A stretch of 64,000 nt of DNA from Providencia hangzhouensis (GTDB taxonomy: Bacteria > Pseudomonadota > Gammaproteobacteria > Enterobacterales > Enterobacteriaceae), in contig NZ_CP135052.1 of NCBI RefSeq assembly GCF_029193595.2, forward strand, positions 1,922,001-1,986,000, read 5' to 3'. Of this stretch, positions 49,028-58,854 are shown piece after piece (the first letter of the stretch is position 1; the number at the start of each line of letters is the position of its first letter). The position numbers and the translations under genes were made by a program. Below the pieces are notes generated by a model that saw only the letters and a program-made list of their open reading frames with translations, searched no databases and was not told the DNA's origin.

Positions 49028-49048
49028 CCACCTTCGGGTGGTTTTTTT
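49028..49048 (+). terminator. Terminator with TTCG loop
   Basis: CCACC-TTCG-GGTGG followed by T7 (49028-49048), directly after the small inserted gene. Confidence 0.88.
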
Positions 49049-49061
49049 ATGGGTAAAATAA

Positions 49062-49760
49062 ATGCAAAACATCCCACCAGAATTGCTTATCGCGACAACG
49101 AAACTTGAAGCAGAAGCAGAAATTATACTCTATGAAATAGATCTAACAAATATAGGTGGAATTCGGTATCGATTCCACAACGGTACCAATGAATCATCAG
49201 GACCGGTTATTTGGCAAGGCCAAGAATATGAACCTTACCCAATCATGGGGGATGGGTTTGATTTAAATGGCAAGGGTCCATCGACTCGCCCAACTATTTC
49301 ACTGTCTAATTTGTTCGGCCTAATTTTTGGTATCGCTAGTCGCCTAAACTCAGGGTTAGGGGGTATTGTTATTCGCCGTAAAACAACAGCACAATTCCTC
49401 GATGCAGCGAATTTTGCTGGTGGTAATGACAATGCAGATCCAACGCAAGAGCAAGTTAGTCGCTGGGTGATTGAGCAACTAACCAGCCTCAATGCTGAAA
49501 CAGCAACATGGGAACTTGCTGCCCCAACGGAAACGGATGGCGCCACTTTTCCAGCTCGAGTCATTCTTTCTGATGTATGTAATTTTGGCTATCGCTCTGA
49601 AGAGTGCGGCTATAAGGGTGCGCCGGTTGCTGATGAGCTCGGCAACCCAACTCAAGACCCCAGTAAAGATAAATGCGGTAAGCGCTTATCTGATTGTAAA
49701 TTAAGGAATAACGCACACCGAATAGGCTGCTTCCTCTCTTCGTCTCGCCTCAGTCAATAA
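49062..49760 (+). CDS. Tail tip protein L-like (Fe-S cluster)
   Basis: 232 residues. Cysteines C173, C182, C205 and C212 lie in VCNFGY, EECGYKG, KCGKRLSDCK, the same spacing as the [4Fe-4S] ligands known in lambda gpL. The N-terminal domain (EIILYEIDLTNIGGIRYRFH) is the beta domain of the tip hub. L caps the tube before J attaches. Iron-sulfur binding is inferred from the exact spacing. Confidence 0.92.
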   Translation: MQNIPPELLIATTKLEAEAEIILYEIDLTNIGGIRYRFHNGTNESSGPVIWQGQEYEPYPIMGDGFDLNGKGPSTRPTISLSNLFGLIFGIASRLNSGLGGIVIRRKTTAQFLDAANFAGGNDNADPTQEQVSRWVIEQLTSLNAETATWELAAPTETDGATFPARVILSDVCNFGYRSEECGYKGAPVADELGNPTQDPSKDKCGKRLSDCKLRNNAHRIGCFLSSSRLSQ

Positions 49761-49768
49761 GGATCGCC

Positions 49769-50497
49769 ATGTTAGAACAAACTATTTTGGAACATGCAAA
49801 ACGCATGGCGCCACAGGAATCGTGTGGCCTTGTGATTATTCAAGACGGTACCGAGATTTATATTCCTTGTGAAAACCAACATATCGACCCTGAAAATCAT
49901 TTTTCAATTGCGGCTGAAGACTACATTCAAGCCAGCCAAATAGGTGAAGTCATCGCGATTGTTCACAGTCACCCCGGCGGCAATCCCTATTTAAGTTCAG
50001 CAGATAGAGCGCACCAGTTAAAAACAAACCTCCCCTGGTGGTTGGTTTGCGATGAAAAAATTATCAAATTTGAGTGTGTGCCAAAGTTATTAGGCCGTGA
50101 GTTTATTCATGGCTCTACAGATTGTTATAGCCTATTCCGTGACGCTTACCATTTAGCCGGTTGCTCATTGCCAGACTTTGACCGTGAAGACAATTGGTGG
50201 CGGAAAGGGAAGGAGCTCTATTTAGATAACTTAGCGGAAAATGGCTTTAAGCAAGTCAAAAGAGATATCCAGCCCGGCGATATTATTTTGTGTTGCTATG
50301 CCAGTTCCCGCGCAAATCATGCCGCAATCTACTTGGGCGACCAAACTATTTTGCATCACGTTCCTAATCAATTGAGTAAGCGAGAGGTTTATAACGAAAG
50401 ATGGCAACGAATGACTCACTCGATTTGGCGCTACCGCGACTGGCAACCATCCGCTTTTATGGGGATCTGCAACGATTTGGCCGTCGATTTGATTTAA
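49769..50497 (+). CDS. Tail assembly peptidase K-like (JAMM + NlpC/P60)
   Basis: 242 residues with two domains. The N-terminal JAMM metalloprotease has E17, H66-x-H68, S76 and D79 (HSHPGGNPYLSSAD). The C-terminal NlpC/P60 domain has C119 (STDCYSLFRDAY), H184 and H196. It may process the tail tip and cut peptidoglycan. Its end overlaps the I-like gene by 97 bp, as in lambda-type phages. Confidence 0.93.
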   Translation: MLEQTILEHAKRMAPQESCGLVIIQDGTEIYIPCENQHIDPENHFSIAAEDYIQASQIGEVIAIVHSHPGGNPYLSSADRAHQLKTNLPWWLVCDEKIIKFECVPKLLGREFIHGSTDCYSLFRDAYHLAGCSLPDFDREDNWWRKGKELYLDNLAENGFKQVKRDIQPGDIILCCYASSRANHAAIYLGDQTILHHVPNQLSKREVYNERWQRMTHSIWRYRDWQPSAFMGICNDLAVDLI

Positions 50498-51057
50498 ATA
50501 TTAAAACCGCAGCTGAAGGGCTTCATGCCTTATTTCTTCAAATTCCCAATCTAAAACAACAATTCCGTGATGGCTGGTACCAAATTCGCATTAGCGGATC
50601 CGATGTTAACCCCAGCGAATTACATCAGCGTGTCCATGAACCTCTGATGGCAAATGCGGTAATTCACATCGTTCCGCGTATCGAGGGTGCAAAAACAGGG
50701 GGTGCATTTCAATTTATTGCCGGCGCAGCCGTTTTGGCGATCGGGTGGTGGAACCCTGCAGGCTGGAGTTTTGGCGCGTCGATGATGCTGGCAGGTGGTG
50801 CAATGATGATTGGTGGGGTCGCGCAAATGTTAACGCCGATACCTAAGCCTGCCAATTTGTCGCGTTCTGAAGAAGAAAAAGGGAACACGTACTTCAGCAA
50901 TCTCGAAAACGCAGTGGCGCAGGGGATGGCGGTACCGGTTGCTTATGGTGAAATTATGTGCGGCTCAAGGGTGATTTCACAAGCAATTGAAATCATGGAT
51001 GACGGTGACGCAAAAGATATTGATGTGGGCAAACACGGTGGTAGTGGGGAGACGTAA
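50401..51057 (+). CDS. Tail assembly protein I-like
   Basis: 218 residues, close to lambda gpI (223). The block ATIRFYGDLQRFGRRFDLNI and VIHIVPRIEGAKTGGAFQFI are characteristic, and a hydrophobic glycine-rich segment (about 105-145) follows. It is required for tail tip assembly but not found in finished lambda particles. The start overlaps the K reading frame; no strong ribosome-binding site is seen, so coupling to K is likely. Confidence 0.88.
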   Translation: MATNDSLDLALPRLATIRFYGDLQRFGRRFDLNIKTAAEGLHALFLQIPNLKQQFRDGWYQIRISGSDVNPSELHQRVHEPLMANAVIHIVPRIEGAKTGGAFQFIAGAAVLAIGWWNPAGWSFGASMMLAGGAMMIGGVAQMLTPIPKPANLSRSEEEKGNTYFSNLENAVAQGMAVPVAYGEIMCGSRVISQAIEIMDDGDAKDIDVGKHGGSGET

Positions 51058-51059
51058 TC

Positions 51060-54000
51060 ATGGGTAAAGGCGGCGGTAAACAACATACTCCTTATGAGGC
51101 GCCAAACGATTTAACATCACGGCAGAAATTATCAATTATTGATTTAGTGAGTGAAGGTCCAATTGAGGGGCCGGTTGGCGATTTAAAGGGGGTTTATCTT
51201 AATAATACTCCCGTTATTGACTCCTCTGGTAACAGTAATGTAAACGGTATTACTGCTCAGTGGGTGTCAGGCACTTTAGAGCAACCAGTCTTAGAGGGGT
51301 TTTCATCGTCATCAAGTGAAACCCCTGTCAGTATTGAAATCAAAAAAAGCACACCTGTAACTCGCACAATAACTTCACGAAACATTGACCGCTTACGGTT
51401 AACGTTTGGTACCCAAGCGTTGGTTGAAGTGAAAGATAATGGGGATCGTGTTGGTACATCGGTTGAGTTACAAATTCAGGTGCAACGTAATGGTTCGTGG
51501 GTAACTGAAAAAAATATCACTATCCGTGGTAAAAGGAGTAATTCCCCATACCTAATGGCTGTGATTATCGATAAGTTGCCACCGCCACCTTTTAGCATTC
51601 GCATGGTTCGTCTAACGCCAGATAGTAACAGCGATAAATTACAAAATAATACTATTTGGTCAAGTTACACCGAAATCACCGATATTAATCAAACCTATCC
51701 GGGCTCAGCAGTCGCGGGTCTAACGTTTGAAAGTGAACAGTTTGGTAATCAATATCCTACACGTAACTATTTAGTTCGGGGGCTGATTGTTCAAGTGCCG
51801 AACAATTATAATCCTGAAACTCGCGTATACAGTGGCATTTGGGATGGAACGTTTAAGCCTGCGTATACCAATAATCCTGCGTGGGTGCTGTATAGCTTAT
51901 TAACAACGAAGCGATTTGGGCTAGGTAAAAGACTGAAAATAGCTGAGGTTGATAAGTTTGCGCTTTACGTTATTGGTCAATATTGCGATCAACTGGTACC
52001 TGATGGCTTCGGTAATAAAGAGCCTCGAGTCACCTGCAATGCTTATATTACTGATATTCGAAAAGCTTATGATTACTTCAGTGACCTGTGCTCAATAATG
52101 CGCATCATGCCTGTGTGGAACGGGCTACAAATGACATTTGTTCAAGATCGTCCTAGTGATGTTGTTTGGCCTTACACAAATGCAAACGTGGTTAATGGTC
52201 GTTTCCACTACAGCTTCAGTCCATTAAAAGCCCGTCATACCGTTATTGAAGTACGTTTTATTGATCCGCAAAACGGTTGGAAAACTAGCGTTGAGCAAGT
52301 CTCTGATGATGCATTAGTTGCTCAGTTTGGCCTTAACGTGCTTCGAGTTGATGCATTTGGCTGCACAAGCCGTGGACAAGCTCGGCGTTATGGTCTGTGG
52401 ATATTATTGACAGAAAAATTAGAAACTCAGACCGTTGAGTTTGAGGTGGGCGCGGAAGGGCTACGCCATACTCCCGGTGACATTATCGAAATTATGGACA
52501 ACGACTGGGTAGATGGTGAGGATCCTATTGGTGGTAGGCTCATTGGTATTGATGCCACTCAAAAAGTTTTAACACTCGATAGAGAAGTAATAAAACCCAA
52601 ATCTGGTACCGCTTTTATTTCGTTAATGAATGCCACTGGCCGTTATGAACGCGTAAAAGTGACAGGATACTTAGGCAACAATCAAATTAAAGTTGAATCG
52701 GTACCAAAAGGTGTCGCCACAAAATCGGTATGGGGTATTAACCAGCCTGATTTGGCTCGTCGCTTATTTAGGGCGATTACGATTTCTGATAAGGGTGATG
52801 GCACTTATGGTGTTATTGCAGTTCAGCATATTCCCGAAAAAGAGGCCATGGTTGACCAGGGGATAAAATTTGAGCCATTGCCCGATACGCCATTGGGCGG
52901 CTACATTCCCCCAGTTGAAAACCTCTCTGTTGAAGTCAGTGCAGATAGTGACAACTGGCAAGTGGAAGCCAACTGGACAACCGCAACGGCGGTTCGAGGT
53001 GTTGATTTTGTCCTCAAACTAACTCAAGCGGGGCGTATTGTTGGTACCGCGAAAACCCAAGAAAACCGTTATCGCATTGGTAATTTACCGCAAGGGAATT
53101 ACCTGCTTTCTGTGGCGCCACAAAATAAAGATGGGCAAAAAGGTGAACAAGCCTCAGTTTCATTTGATATTAACCCACCGCCCCCACCGTCTTATATCGA
53201 TGTTGAGCCGGGCTTTTTCAGTTTAGGGATTATCCCTCATGTAGGTGGGCAAAATGCGCTGCGCCTGCAGTATGAGTTTTGGTTTTCTGAAAAGCAGATT
53301 GCGAATATCAATGAGGTTGAGTTACTAGCCGAATATCTCGGCAACGGTACAATGTGGGTGATTCAAGGAAGGAAACTTAAAGCTGGCCAGACATATTACG
53401 TTTATGTCAGAACCGTGAACCCAGTGGGTAAATCGCAGTTTGTTGAAGCTAGCGGCAAGCCGGAGGATCGGGCTGATGAAATATTGGAAGTTATCGGTGA
53501 TAAATTCCTCAGCAACGAGGCCGGTCAGAAACTGCAGGAGCAAATCAACTTCAATAAGGATCACATTGAAGACTTAACGCTCGAACAACTCGAAATTAAG
53601 CATGACATTATCAATGTTGATAGCAAGACAATTGACTTAAATAACAAAGTTGTTCAAATCAATACTGATGTTGCAATTGTGAATGAAGCTGTCATGCAGA
53701 ATGCAATTAGCTTAAATAATGTCACTTTTAGATTAATGGAGGAAGAAGGTACTCGAAAAGCAGAAATACTCGATGTTCGCGAGATTATTATTGATGATCA
53801 AAAAGCCTTTACGCGTTATCAATCTCAAGTTTCTAGTCAGTTTGAGTATGTTGGCGCAGATGTCTATAACTTGCAGCAATCATTAGCGACAACAAATGAA
53901 GCTTTTGCTCAGCAAATGAGCCAAGTTCGTGCTGATTTAAACGCAACAAACGATGGTATGGGCAAAATTGCTGCACGTGTGACGACAAACGAAGAAGCTA

Positions 54001-55844
54001 CGGCAAATATCGAGAAGTCACAGGCGAAGTTTGAACAAGTGACACTCGCAGAATTCGAATATCAGCGTGCGTATATTAATCAAATCAGCAGTGCCTTTTC
54101 AGATCAGCAAATGTCAATGTCAGAAGCAATTATGCAGACGACAGCACAATTTAACTCTTTGAATGATAAACAGCTAAAATCCGAAGCGAAAATCACGAAA
54201 AATGAGAAAGCGATTGCAACAGAGACAGAAGCCCGTGCAACGATGGGTGTTCAGCTAGAAGCGCGCATTGATAGCAATGAAAGCGGAATAACTGAAATAA
54301 AAGAAACTGTCGCGGAGCAGGGTAAAACAATTGCGTCAACGACTGAGCAATTGCGTGCTGAAATTAAAACAGGTGACGACAAGCTGCAGGAGGGGATTGA
54401 TAACCAAGGGCGTGAATTATCAAAAATAAGCAGTAGTGTTGATGAGCAAAAAACAGCTATTGCAGAACTTGATAAAACACAAACAGAGCTCAAGCAAACT
54501 CAACAAAGTAATTATGAAGAGAACAATGCACACATTGCTAATCTTCAGCAAACTATTGCTAACAGTGACAGTGCTAACGCTGAAGCAATTATGCAAACCA
54601 CAGCGCAAACAACACTTAATCATAATGAAAACTTGAAAGTTAAAGCTAGTGTCGAACGACAACAGAAAGCAATCGCTAATCAGCAAGAAGCCCACGCTGA
54701 GCTTTCTGAGAAAGTCGATGCACAGTATGCAGACAATCAAGCGACTTTTGTTGATATCAGAAAATCTCAAGCTGATGATAAAAAAGCGGCTTCTGAGCAC
54801 ACTGAGCAAGTGCGTGCAGAGCTTGGCAAAGATATCAATGCTAACAAAGAAGAGTTATCTAACATTAATGCCGTAGTGACTCAGCACACCGAGTCTATTG
54901 CAACATTAGATGAAACGACAACACAGATTAAACAGACGCAACAGAGTCAGCACGAAGAGACCCAAGCAAGCATCGGCAAGTTAACTGAAACGACCGCAAA
55001 TACTGACAAAGCATTAACGGAGGCAAAGGAACAGTCAAAAGCACGCTTTGAAGATAATGAGGCATCAATCAATCATATCGAACAAACGATGGCAAACACC
55101 GAGGGCTCACAAGTTGAAGCTATCGGGCAGTTAACAGCCCAGCAGAACGTGCAAGGCACAGAACTTTTACGGGCTAAAGCGTCAATCACTCGTATTGATA
55201 AAGTTGTTGCTGATAACAATCATGCGTTTGCACAGTCGATAGAAAAGTTAGAAACACAGTTTGATGATGTTAATGCGAGGATAACAACACTCAAGAAAAC
55301 AGTTTCTGATAATGAAAAAGCACAAGCGGAGGTTAACGAACTCATTAAATCAGAAATTGGCGATAACAAAGCGGCAATTGAACTGCGTGGGCAAACTGTT
55401 TTCGATCACAAAGGGAATGGTTCTGCGATTTATACAATCAAGACCGGTATTAACTGGAACGGCCAATATTATGACGCCAAATTCATGATGGGGGCCACCG
55501 TTAAAAACGGTAAGGTCGTGACTCAAATTGGTTTCAGCGCAGATACTTTCGGTATTTTCAATCCATCAAGCGGCAAGTTAGAGCCCGTATTTTTTGTCGA
55601 AAATGGTCAGGTGTTTATCAATGAAGCGTTTATTAACAAGGCCACAATTGAAAAAATCATTGTGGGGACGGATATGCGTTCAAAAAACTACGTGCCCGGC
55701 AAGTCTGGTATGCGCATTGATATGGAAAATGGGATATTTGAAACGAATAGCAACGAAGGTGATTATTCTGTCATTCGCAATAGCAAAGGGGATTACTTTA
55801 AATATAAAAATACATACATCATAGAGTTAGGGTGGTTCTTATGA
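51060..55844 (+). CDS. Central tail tip / host specificity protein J-like, extended coiled coil
   Basis: 1594 residues against 1132 in lambda. Residues 1-800 align with the J hub domains (GKGGGKQHTPYEAPNDLTSR start, fibronectin-like repeats about 620-800). Then comes a stretch of about 600 residues (820-1440) of helical, Gln/Glu/Asn/Lys/Thr-rich heptads with recurring KQTQQS, EAIMQTTAQ and EQVRAEL phrases, and a C-terminal DUF1983-like domain (GNGSAIYTIKTGINWNGQYY). J contacts the receptor; the long coil probably forms a central fibre. Confidence 0.93.
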   Translation: MGKGGGKQHTPYEAPNDLTSRQKLSIIDLVSEGPIEGPVGDLKGVYLNNTPVIDSSGNSNVNGITAQWVSGTLEQPVLEGFSSSSSETPVSIEIKKSTPVTRTITSRNIDRLRLTFGTQALVEVKDNGDRVGTSVELQIQVQRNGSWVTEKNITIRGKRSNSPYLMAVIIDKLPPPPFSIRMVRLTPDSNSDKLQNNTIWSSYTEITDINQTYPGSAVAGLTFESEQFGNQYPTRNYLVRGLIVQVPNNYNPETRVYSGIWDGTFKPAYTNNPAWVLYSLLTTKRFGLGKRLKIAEVDKFALYVIGQYCDQLVPDGFGNKEPRVTCNAYITDIRKAYDYFSDLCSIMRIMPVWNGLQMTFVQDRPSDVVWPYTNANVVNGRFHYSFSPLKARHTVIEVRFIDPQNGWKTSVEQVSDDALVAQFGLNVLRVDAFGCTSRGQARRYGLWILLTEKLETQTVEFEVGAEGLRHTPGDIIEIMDNDWVDGEDPIGGRLIGIDATQKVLTLDREVIKPKSGTAFISLMNATGRYERVKVTGYLGNNQIKVESVPKGVATKSVWGINQPDLARRLFRAITISDKGDGTYGVIAVQHIPEKEAMVDQGIKFEPLPDTPLGGYIPPVENLSVEVSADSDNWQVEANWTTATAVRGVDFVLKLTQAGRIVGTAKTQENRYRIGNLPQGNYLLSVAPQNKDGQKGEQASVSFDINPPPPPSYIDVEPGFFSLGIIPHVGGQNALRLQYEFWFSEKQIANINEVELLAEYLGNGTMWVIQGRKLKAGQTYYVYVRTVNPVGKSQFVEASGKPEDRADEILEVIGDKFLSNEAGQKLQEQINFNKDHIEDLTLEQLEIKHDIINVDSKTIDLNNKVVQINTDVAIVNEAVMQNAISLNNVTFRLMEEEGTRKAEILDVREIIIDDQKAFTRYQSQVSSQFEYVGADVYNLQQSLATTNEAFAQQMSQVRADLNATNDGMGKIAARVTTNEEATANIEKSQAKFEQVTLAEFEYQRAYINQISSAFSDQQMSMSEAIMQTTAQFNSLNDKQLKSEAKITKNEKAIATETEARATMGVQLEARIDSNESGITEIKETVAEQGKTIASTTEQLRAEIKTGDDKLQEGIDNQGRELSKISSSVDEQKTAIAELDKTQTELKQTQQSNYEENNAHIANLQQTIANSDSANAEAIMQTTAQTTLNHNENLKVKASVERQQKAIANQQEAHAELSEKVDAQYADNQATFVDIRKSQADDKKAASEHTEQVRAELGKDINANKEELSNINAVVTQHTESIATLDETTTQIKQTQQSQHEETQASIGKLTETTANTDKALTEAKEQSKARFEDNEASINHIEQTMANTEGSQVEAIGQLTAQQNVQGTELLRAKASITRIDKVVADNNHAFAQSIEKLETQFDDVNARITTLKKTVSDNEKAQAEVNELIKSEIGDNKAAIELRGQTVFDHKGNGSAIYTIKTGINWNGQYYDAKFMMGATVKNGKVVTQIGFSADTFGIFNPSSGKLEPVFFVENGQVFINEAFINKATIEKIIVGTDMRSKNYVPGKSGMRIDMENGIFETNSNEGDYSVIRNSKGDYFKYKNTYIIELGWFL

Positions 55845-56929
55845 TTGATAACCTGTATGGATTAAAAATTCGCAATCCTGATGGTAGTGAGTTTGTTTTT
55901 AATGAACGCACAGCCCCAGCAACAAATCTTTGGACCCGTTATGTGAAAAGAAGTGACGGTCTATCTCCAGATGGTGGTTGGCTAACATACAAATGGAATT
56001 GCCCCAATGAAATACCTGAAGGATATGGGTTTCAAGTAGTTTCTTTGAGTGCAGCAGAGGTGACATTTACACAAAGTGGCGATAGGCGCTACGTATCTGG
56101 GACAAAGGACAAAATCGCTTATAGCTCAAATGGCAGGAAAGTCACTGTGATGGGGATGATGGATTATGACCTCAACTATGTAAAAATTATTGCATTCCCG
56201 ACAATCGAATCCCAAAAATCGACCAGTGGTTTTGGGTTAAAAGTGATGGGAAGTTCTATTTTTCTTGAGAATACACCGCCTCTTGGTTATGCATATGCGA
56301 CTCATAAAGCCAAAGTGTATATTACGGATGCATTTAATATCGGGAATACTTTCCCCGGGTTAACAATTGAGAATGCCGTATTTTTCTTTTACACCGATGA
56401 TAATAAATCATTTATCCGACTAGAGGCATCTAACGTGCAAAGCTGGGAGGAATTAAAGTGGTGGCGGTATGTTAGCCGAAATCGAAACAGCACCAACATT
56501 ACAGCGTATTCACCTGCGTGGTATTGGGTTGTTGCTTTTACAAACGTGCAACAAGCTCAACTCAACACCTCGGGTTTTGGCTTAAAAATCCGCAACCTCG
56601 AGGGGAAAGTGACGTTTAACTCCCAGATGGGGGTAATGACTAGGCCTATTACCGTTCCGGGAAATCAAATACCGCTAGGTTCAGGTATTGATATTGATTC
56701 CATTCGTCGGCCCATGTACACACCGACAAAGGTCGGGGAGATATTCAGCAGTGATGGTGGTTTAGGCTGGTGGCGAGACCTGAATATAGGGAATTTAGGT
56801 GAGTCTCAAATCAGTTTGTTTCAAACCAGTACTTCTCAACAGCGTGGTTATCATGGCAATCAAACGATAGCCCGAACTGCAACCCCCGCTATTTTTCTAG
56901 ACGCTGCTGATTATTTTTCTTTTCCATAG
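55841..56929 (+). CDS. Distal tail protein with three repeated domains (DUF6453-like)
   Basis: 362 residues from the ATG at 55841, coupled to the J stop (ATGA). The N-terminus (YGLKIRNPDGSEFVFNERTA) and two inner copies starting STSGFGLKV near residue 128 and NTSGFGLKIRNLEG near 245 indicate three beta domains. Such proteins follow J in many lambdoid prophages and are probably attached to the tail tip. Exact role unknown. Confidence 0.72.
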   Translation: MIDNLYGLKIRNPDGSEFVFNERTAPATNLWTRYVKRSDGLSPDGGWLTYKWNCPNEIPEGYGFQVVSLSAAEVTFTQSGDRRYVSGTKDKIAYSSNGRKVTVMGMMDYDLNYVKIIAFPTIESQKSTSGFGLKVMGSSIFLENTPPLGYAYATHKAKVYITDAFNIGNTFPGLTIENAVFFFYTDDNKSFIRLEASNVQSWEELKWWRYVSRNRNSTNITAYSPAWYWVVAFTNVQQAQLNTSGFGLKIRNLEGKVTFNSQMGVMTRPITVPGNQIPLGSGIDIDSIRRPMYTPTKVGEIFSSDGGLGWWRDLNIGNLGESQISLFQTSTSQQRGYHGNQTIARTATPAIFLDAADYFSFP

Positions 56930-56937
56930 GTAACCAT

Positions 56938-57093
56938 ATGAAAAAAATTAAATATGCGATATTCGCAGGAATAGTCGTGCTTATTGCTGCGTGCAAATCC
57001 CCTGTAACAGTCACACACGAAGTTTGTGAAGGGCTATTTGTTATCACGCAATCTGATGCAAATGAGTTTAAACAACACCACTGTATGAAATAA
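56938..57093 (+). CDS. 51-residue lipoprotein after the tail tip genes
   Basis: Start MKKIKYAIFAGIVVLIAACK: a signal peptide with lipobox LIAAC (lipidated C19), followed by a 32-residue mature part with two more cysteines. AGGTAA precedes the ATG. A terminator follows. Cor of N15 and phi80 is a small lipoprotein in this place that blocks the receptor against other phages, so superinfection exclusion is a reasonable guess. No sequence match to Cor can be claimed. Confidence 0.65.
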   Translation: MKKIKYAIFAGIVVLIAACKSPVTVTHEVCEGLFVITQSDANEFKQHHCMK

Positions 57094-57112
57094 GCAAATG
57101 AACACCTACAGG

Positions 57113-57133
57113 CCGCTTAATTGCGGTTTTTTT
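57113..57133 (+). terminator. Terminator after the lipoprotein gene
   Basis: CCGC-TTAATT-GCGG followed by T7 (57113-57133). Confidence 0.78.
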
Positions 57134-57156
57134 GTATCTAAATTTCGGAGAATCCT

Positions 57157-58623
57157 ATGTACAACACAGGCACAGTCACAACAACAGCAAATAGCACTAA
57201 AGTAACTGGCACAAACACAAAGTGGAAAGACAACAACTCACTTGTATCAGCAGAGCAAGTTATTTTAATTCAAAACGGAACGACTGTTTACATTAACAGT
57301 ATCGCATCAATTCAAAGTGACACTGAGTTAACATTATCTTTCGCGGCTCCAGCGGCCGTAAAAAATGGCACATATCGGATATTAACAACGATGGTGAACT
57401 CTATTTCTGATGCTGCAAACAAGCTAGTTGCAATGAACAATGCAAATGCAGTATTTAGTGAAGTTTTGAATCGAATGTTTACAGAAACGGGAATTATCAC
57501 AGTTGTATTACCTGACGGGACGACATTAAAAACAAAAACATTCGCTGAAATGGATAAGCGGCTAGATGGGAAGTTTGATAAAACAGGTGGTTCAGTTGAG
57601 GGAGGTCTTTCGGCTACAGGTGCAATTCAAACATCTGGTGGGCAAGTAACGGCGCACACTGCTGGTGGAGTAGGTGCACAGTTAGATAGTAGAGGCGATA
57701 TAGCAAAAATAAGGTCGAGGAATAAAAACGGAACGTGGTTTGACCATAGCATCCCTGAAACATCAGGAACATTAATGCAAGTTGGTGATTATGGCTGGGG
57801 GGGCTTAGGCTTAGAGCTTAAACAATCAACTGCTGAAATGGAAAGTTATCTTAAAAATTCGTCCACAGCCTCTCAAATTTTTAGAAATACAGTAAATACA
57901 TCATCATATTCGGATGTTTGGTCCCCGCTCATTTACGCAAAAACGGGCGGAACTTGGTTTAGTGTTAGCGTGAGCTATCAGTCTGGGATTATGAAAATTG
58001 GGTATGGTGATGGTTCATCTTCAACATCTGCAATCATGTATAACACAAAAAATACAACTAAAGACTCAAACGGCAACTTAAAAGCAGCCTCCCCGGTAGT
58101 AAAACTCTTCTCTGATGACATTGAGTTAAACGACGAATCTGAAGGCGTTGAAATGGAGCACCTTGGTGTTGGCCATTACCTCATTAAAGGCGTTGTAGGC
58201 TTTAATGCAGATGGTGCATGGGGTATCAATAACGGCTTTGTCATTCCTCAAGACCATAACGGTAAAAACATGGTTCTCATTGATTACGAGGTGAGACCAG
58301 ATGGTGATATTGAAGTTTTTGTTTTCCACCAACAGAACGCAGATATGCCAGAACGTTTCCAGAACAAGCGCATTAAGCACTTTGATGAAGAAGGCGTGCC
58401 TGTTTACTTCGAAAACTACGAACCTTGTGACGTACCTGAATCGCGCTGGATAGATATGCGTGTCGAAATGCCACCTAACTCCACCTACAATCAAAAGCAA
58501 GCTGAAGCACAGAGACTCGCTAAGCTAGAAGCAGAGCGATTAGCGCAAGAAGAAGCTAAACGTGCAGCAGAGGAAGCGGAAAGGGCGGAGCAGGAAGCTG
58601 CGGAACAGATGGAAAAACAATAA
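57157..58623 (+). CDS. Side tail fibre protein
   Basis: 488 residues. The N-terminal 80 residues (YNTGTVTTTANSTKVTGTNT, KWKDN) are the attachment domain shared with many lambdoid tail fibres. The middle is beta- and Gly/Ser/Thr-rich. The conserved end (PQDHNGKNMVLIDYEVRPDG, then MPPNSTYNQKQAEAQ) and a final charged helix of Ala/Glu/Arg repeats follow. It should bind cell surface sugars and add to host range. No assembly chaperone gene follows. Confidence 0.82.
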   Translation: MYNTGTVTTTANSTKVTGTNTKWKDNNSLVSAEQVILIQNGTTVYINSIASIQSDTELTLSFAAPAAVKNGTYRILTTMVNSISDAANKLVAMNNANAVFSEVLNRMFTETGIITVVLPDGTTLKTKTFAEMDKRLDGKFDKTGGSVEGGLSATGAIQTSGGQVTAHTAGGVGAQLDSRGDIAKIRSRNKNGTWFDHSIPETSGTLMQVGDYGWGGLGLELKQSTAEMESYLKNSSTASQIFRNTVNTSSYSDVWSPLIYAKTGGTWFSVSVSYQSGIMKIGYGDGSSSTSAIMYNTKNTTKDSNGNLKAASPVVKLFSDDIELNDESEGVEMEHLGVGHYLIKGVVGFNADGAWGINNGFVIPQDHNGKNMVLIDYEVRPDGDIEVFVFHQQNADMPERFQNKRIKHFDEEGVPVYFENYEPCDVPESRWIDMRVEMPPNSTYNQKQAEAQRLAKLEAERLAQEEAKRAAEEAERAEQEAAEQMEKQ

Positions 58624-58641
58624 GCCGCATAATTGCGGCAA

Positions 58642-58854
58642 TTAAGAATGATGCAAAGATAGCAAGCTACTCACTTCTACGTCGAGTAGTTTTGCTATCG
58701 TTAGTAAATCGTCTACATACAGAGGGTTAGTGCCGTTTTCACACTGAATATATTCATCTTCTGTAATTGTTAGCGATCTAACTATTTCGTCTGTTGAAAT
58801 ACCTTTAGCTAACCGAGTTATTTTAATAAACTCACCTACAGCTTTATTTGACAT
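58642..58854 (-). CDS. XRE-family helix-turn-helix protein
   Basis: 70 residues from the ATG at 58854 (AGGA six bases upstream). The helix-turn-helix is KGISTDEIVRSLTITEDEYI, with the usual ending VDDLLTIAKLLDVEVSSLL. It is the second gene of a two-gene leftward cassette at the right prophage end, overlapping the first by 11 bp. It may repress its own operon or control another phage function. Confidence 0.8.
   Translation of the reverse strand: MSNKAVGEFIKITRLAKGISTDEIVRSLTITEDEYIQCENGTNPLYVDDLLTIAKLLDVEVSSLLSLHHS

Noticed and set aside
54420..54809. Minus-strand frame of 129 codons inside the J coiled coil
   Set aside because: A mirror of the repetitive heptad coding sequence; long antisense frames are expected there.
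53600..55400. Possible CRISPR-like or tandem DNA repeat array in J
   Set aside because: Repetition is at the protein heptad level with variable spacing; there are no constant repeats with unique spacers.
58624..58641. Terminator after the side tail fibre gene
   Set aside because: GCCGCA-TAA-TTGCGGC forms a hairpin but lacks a T-tract on the plus strand; it may only stabilise RNA ends.
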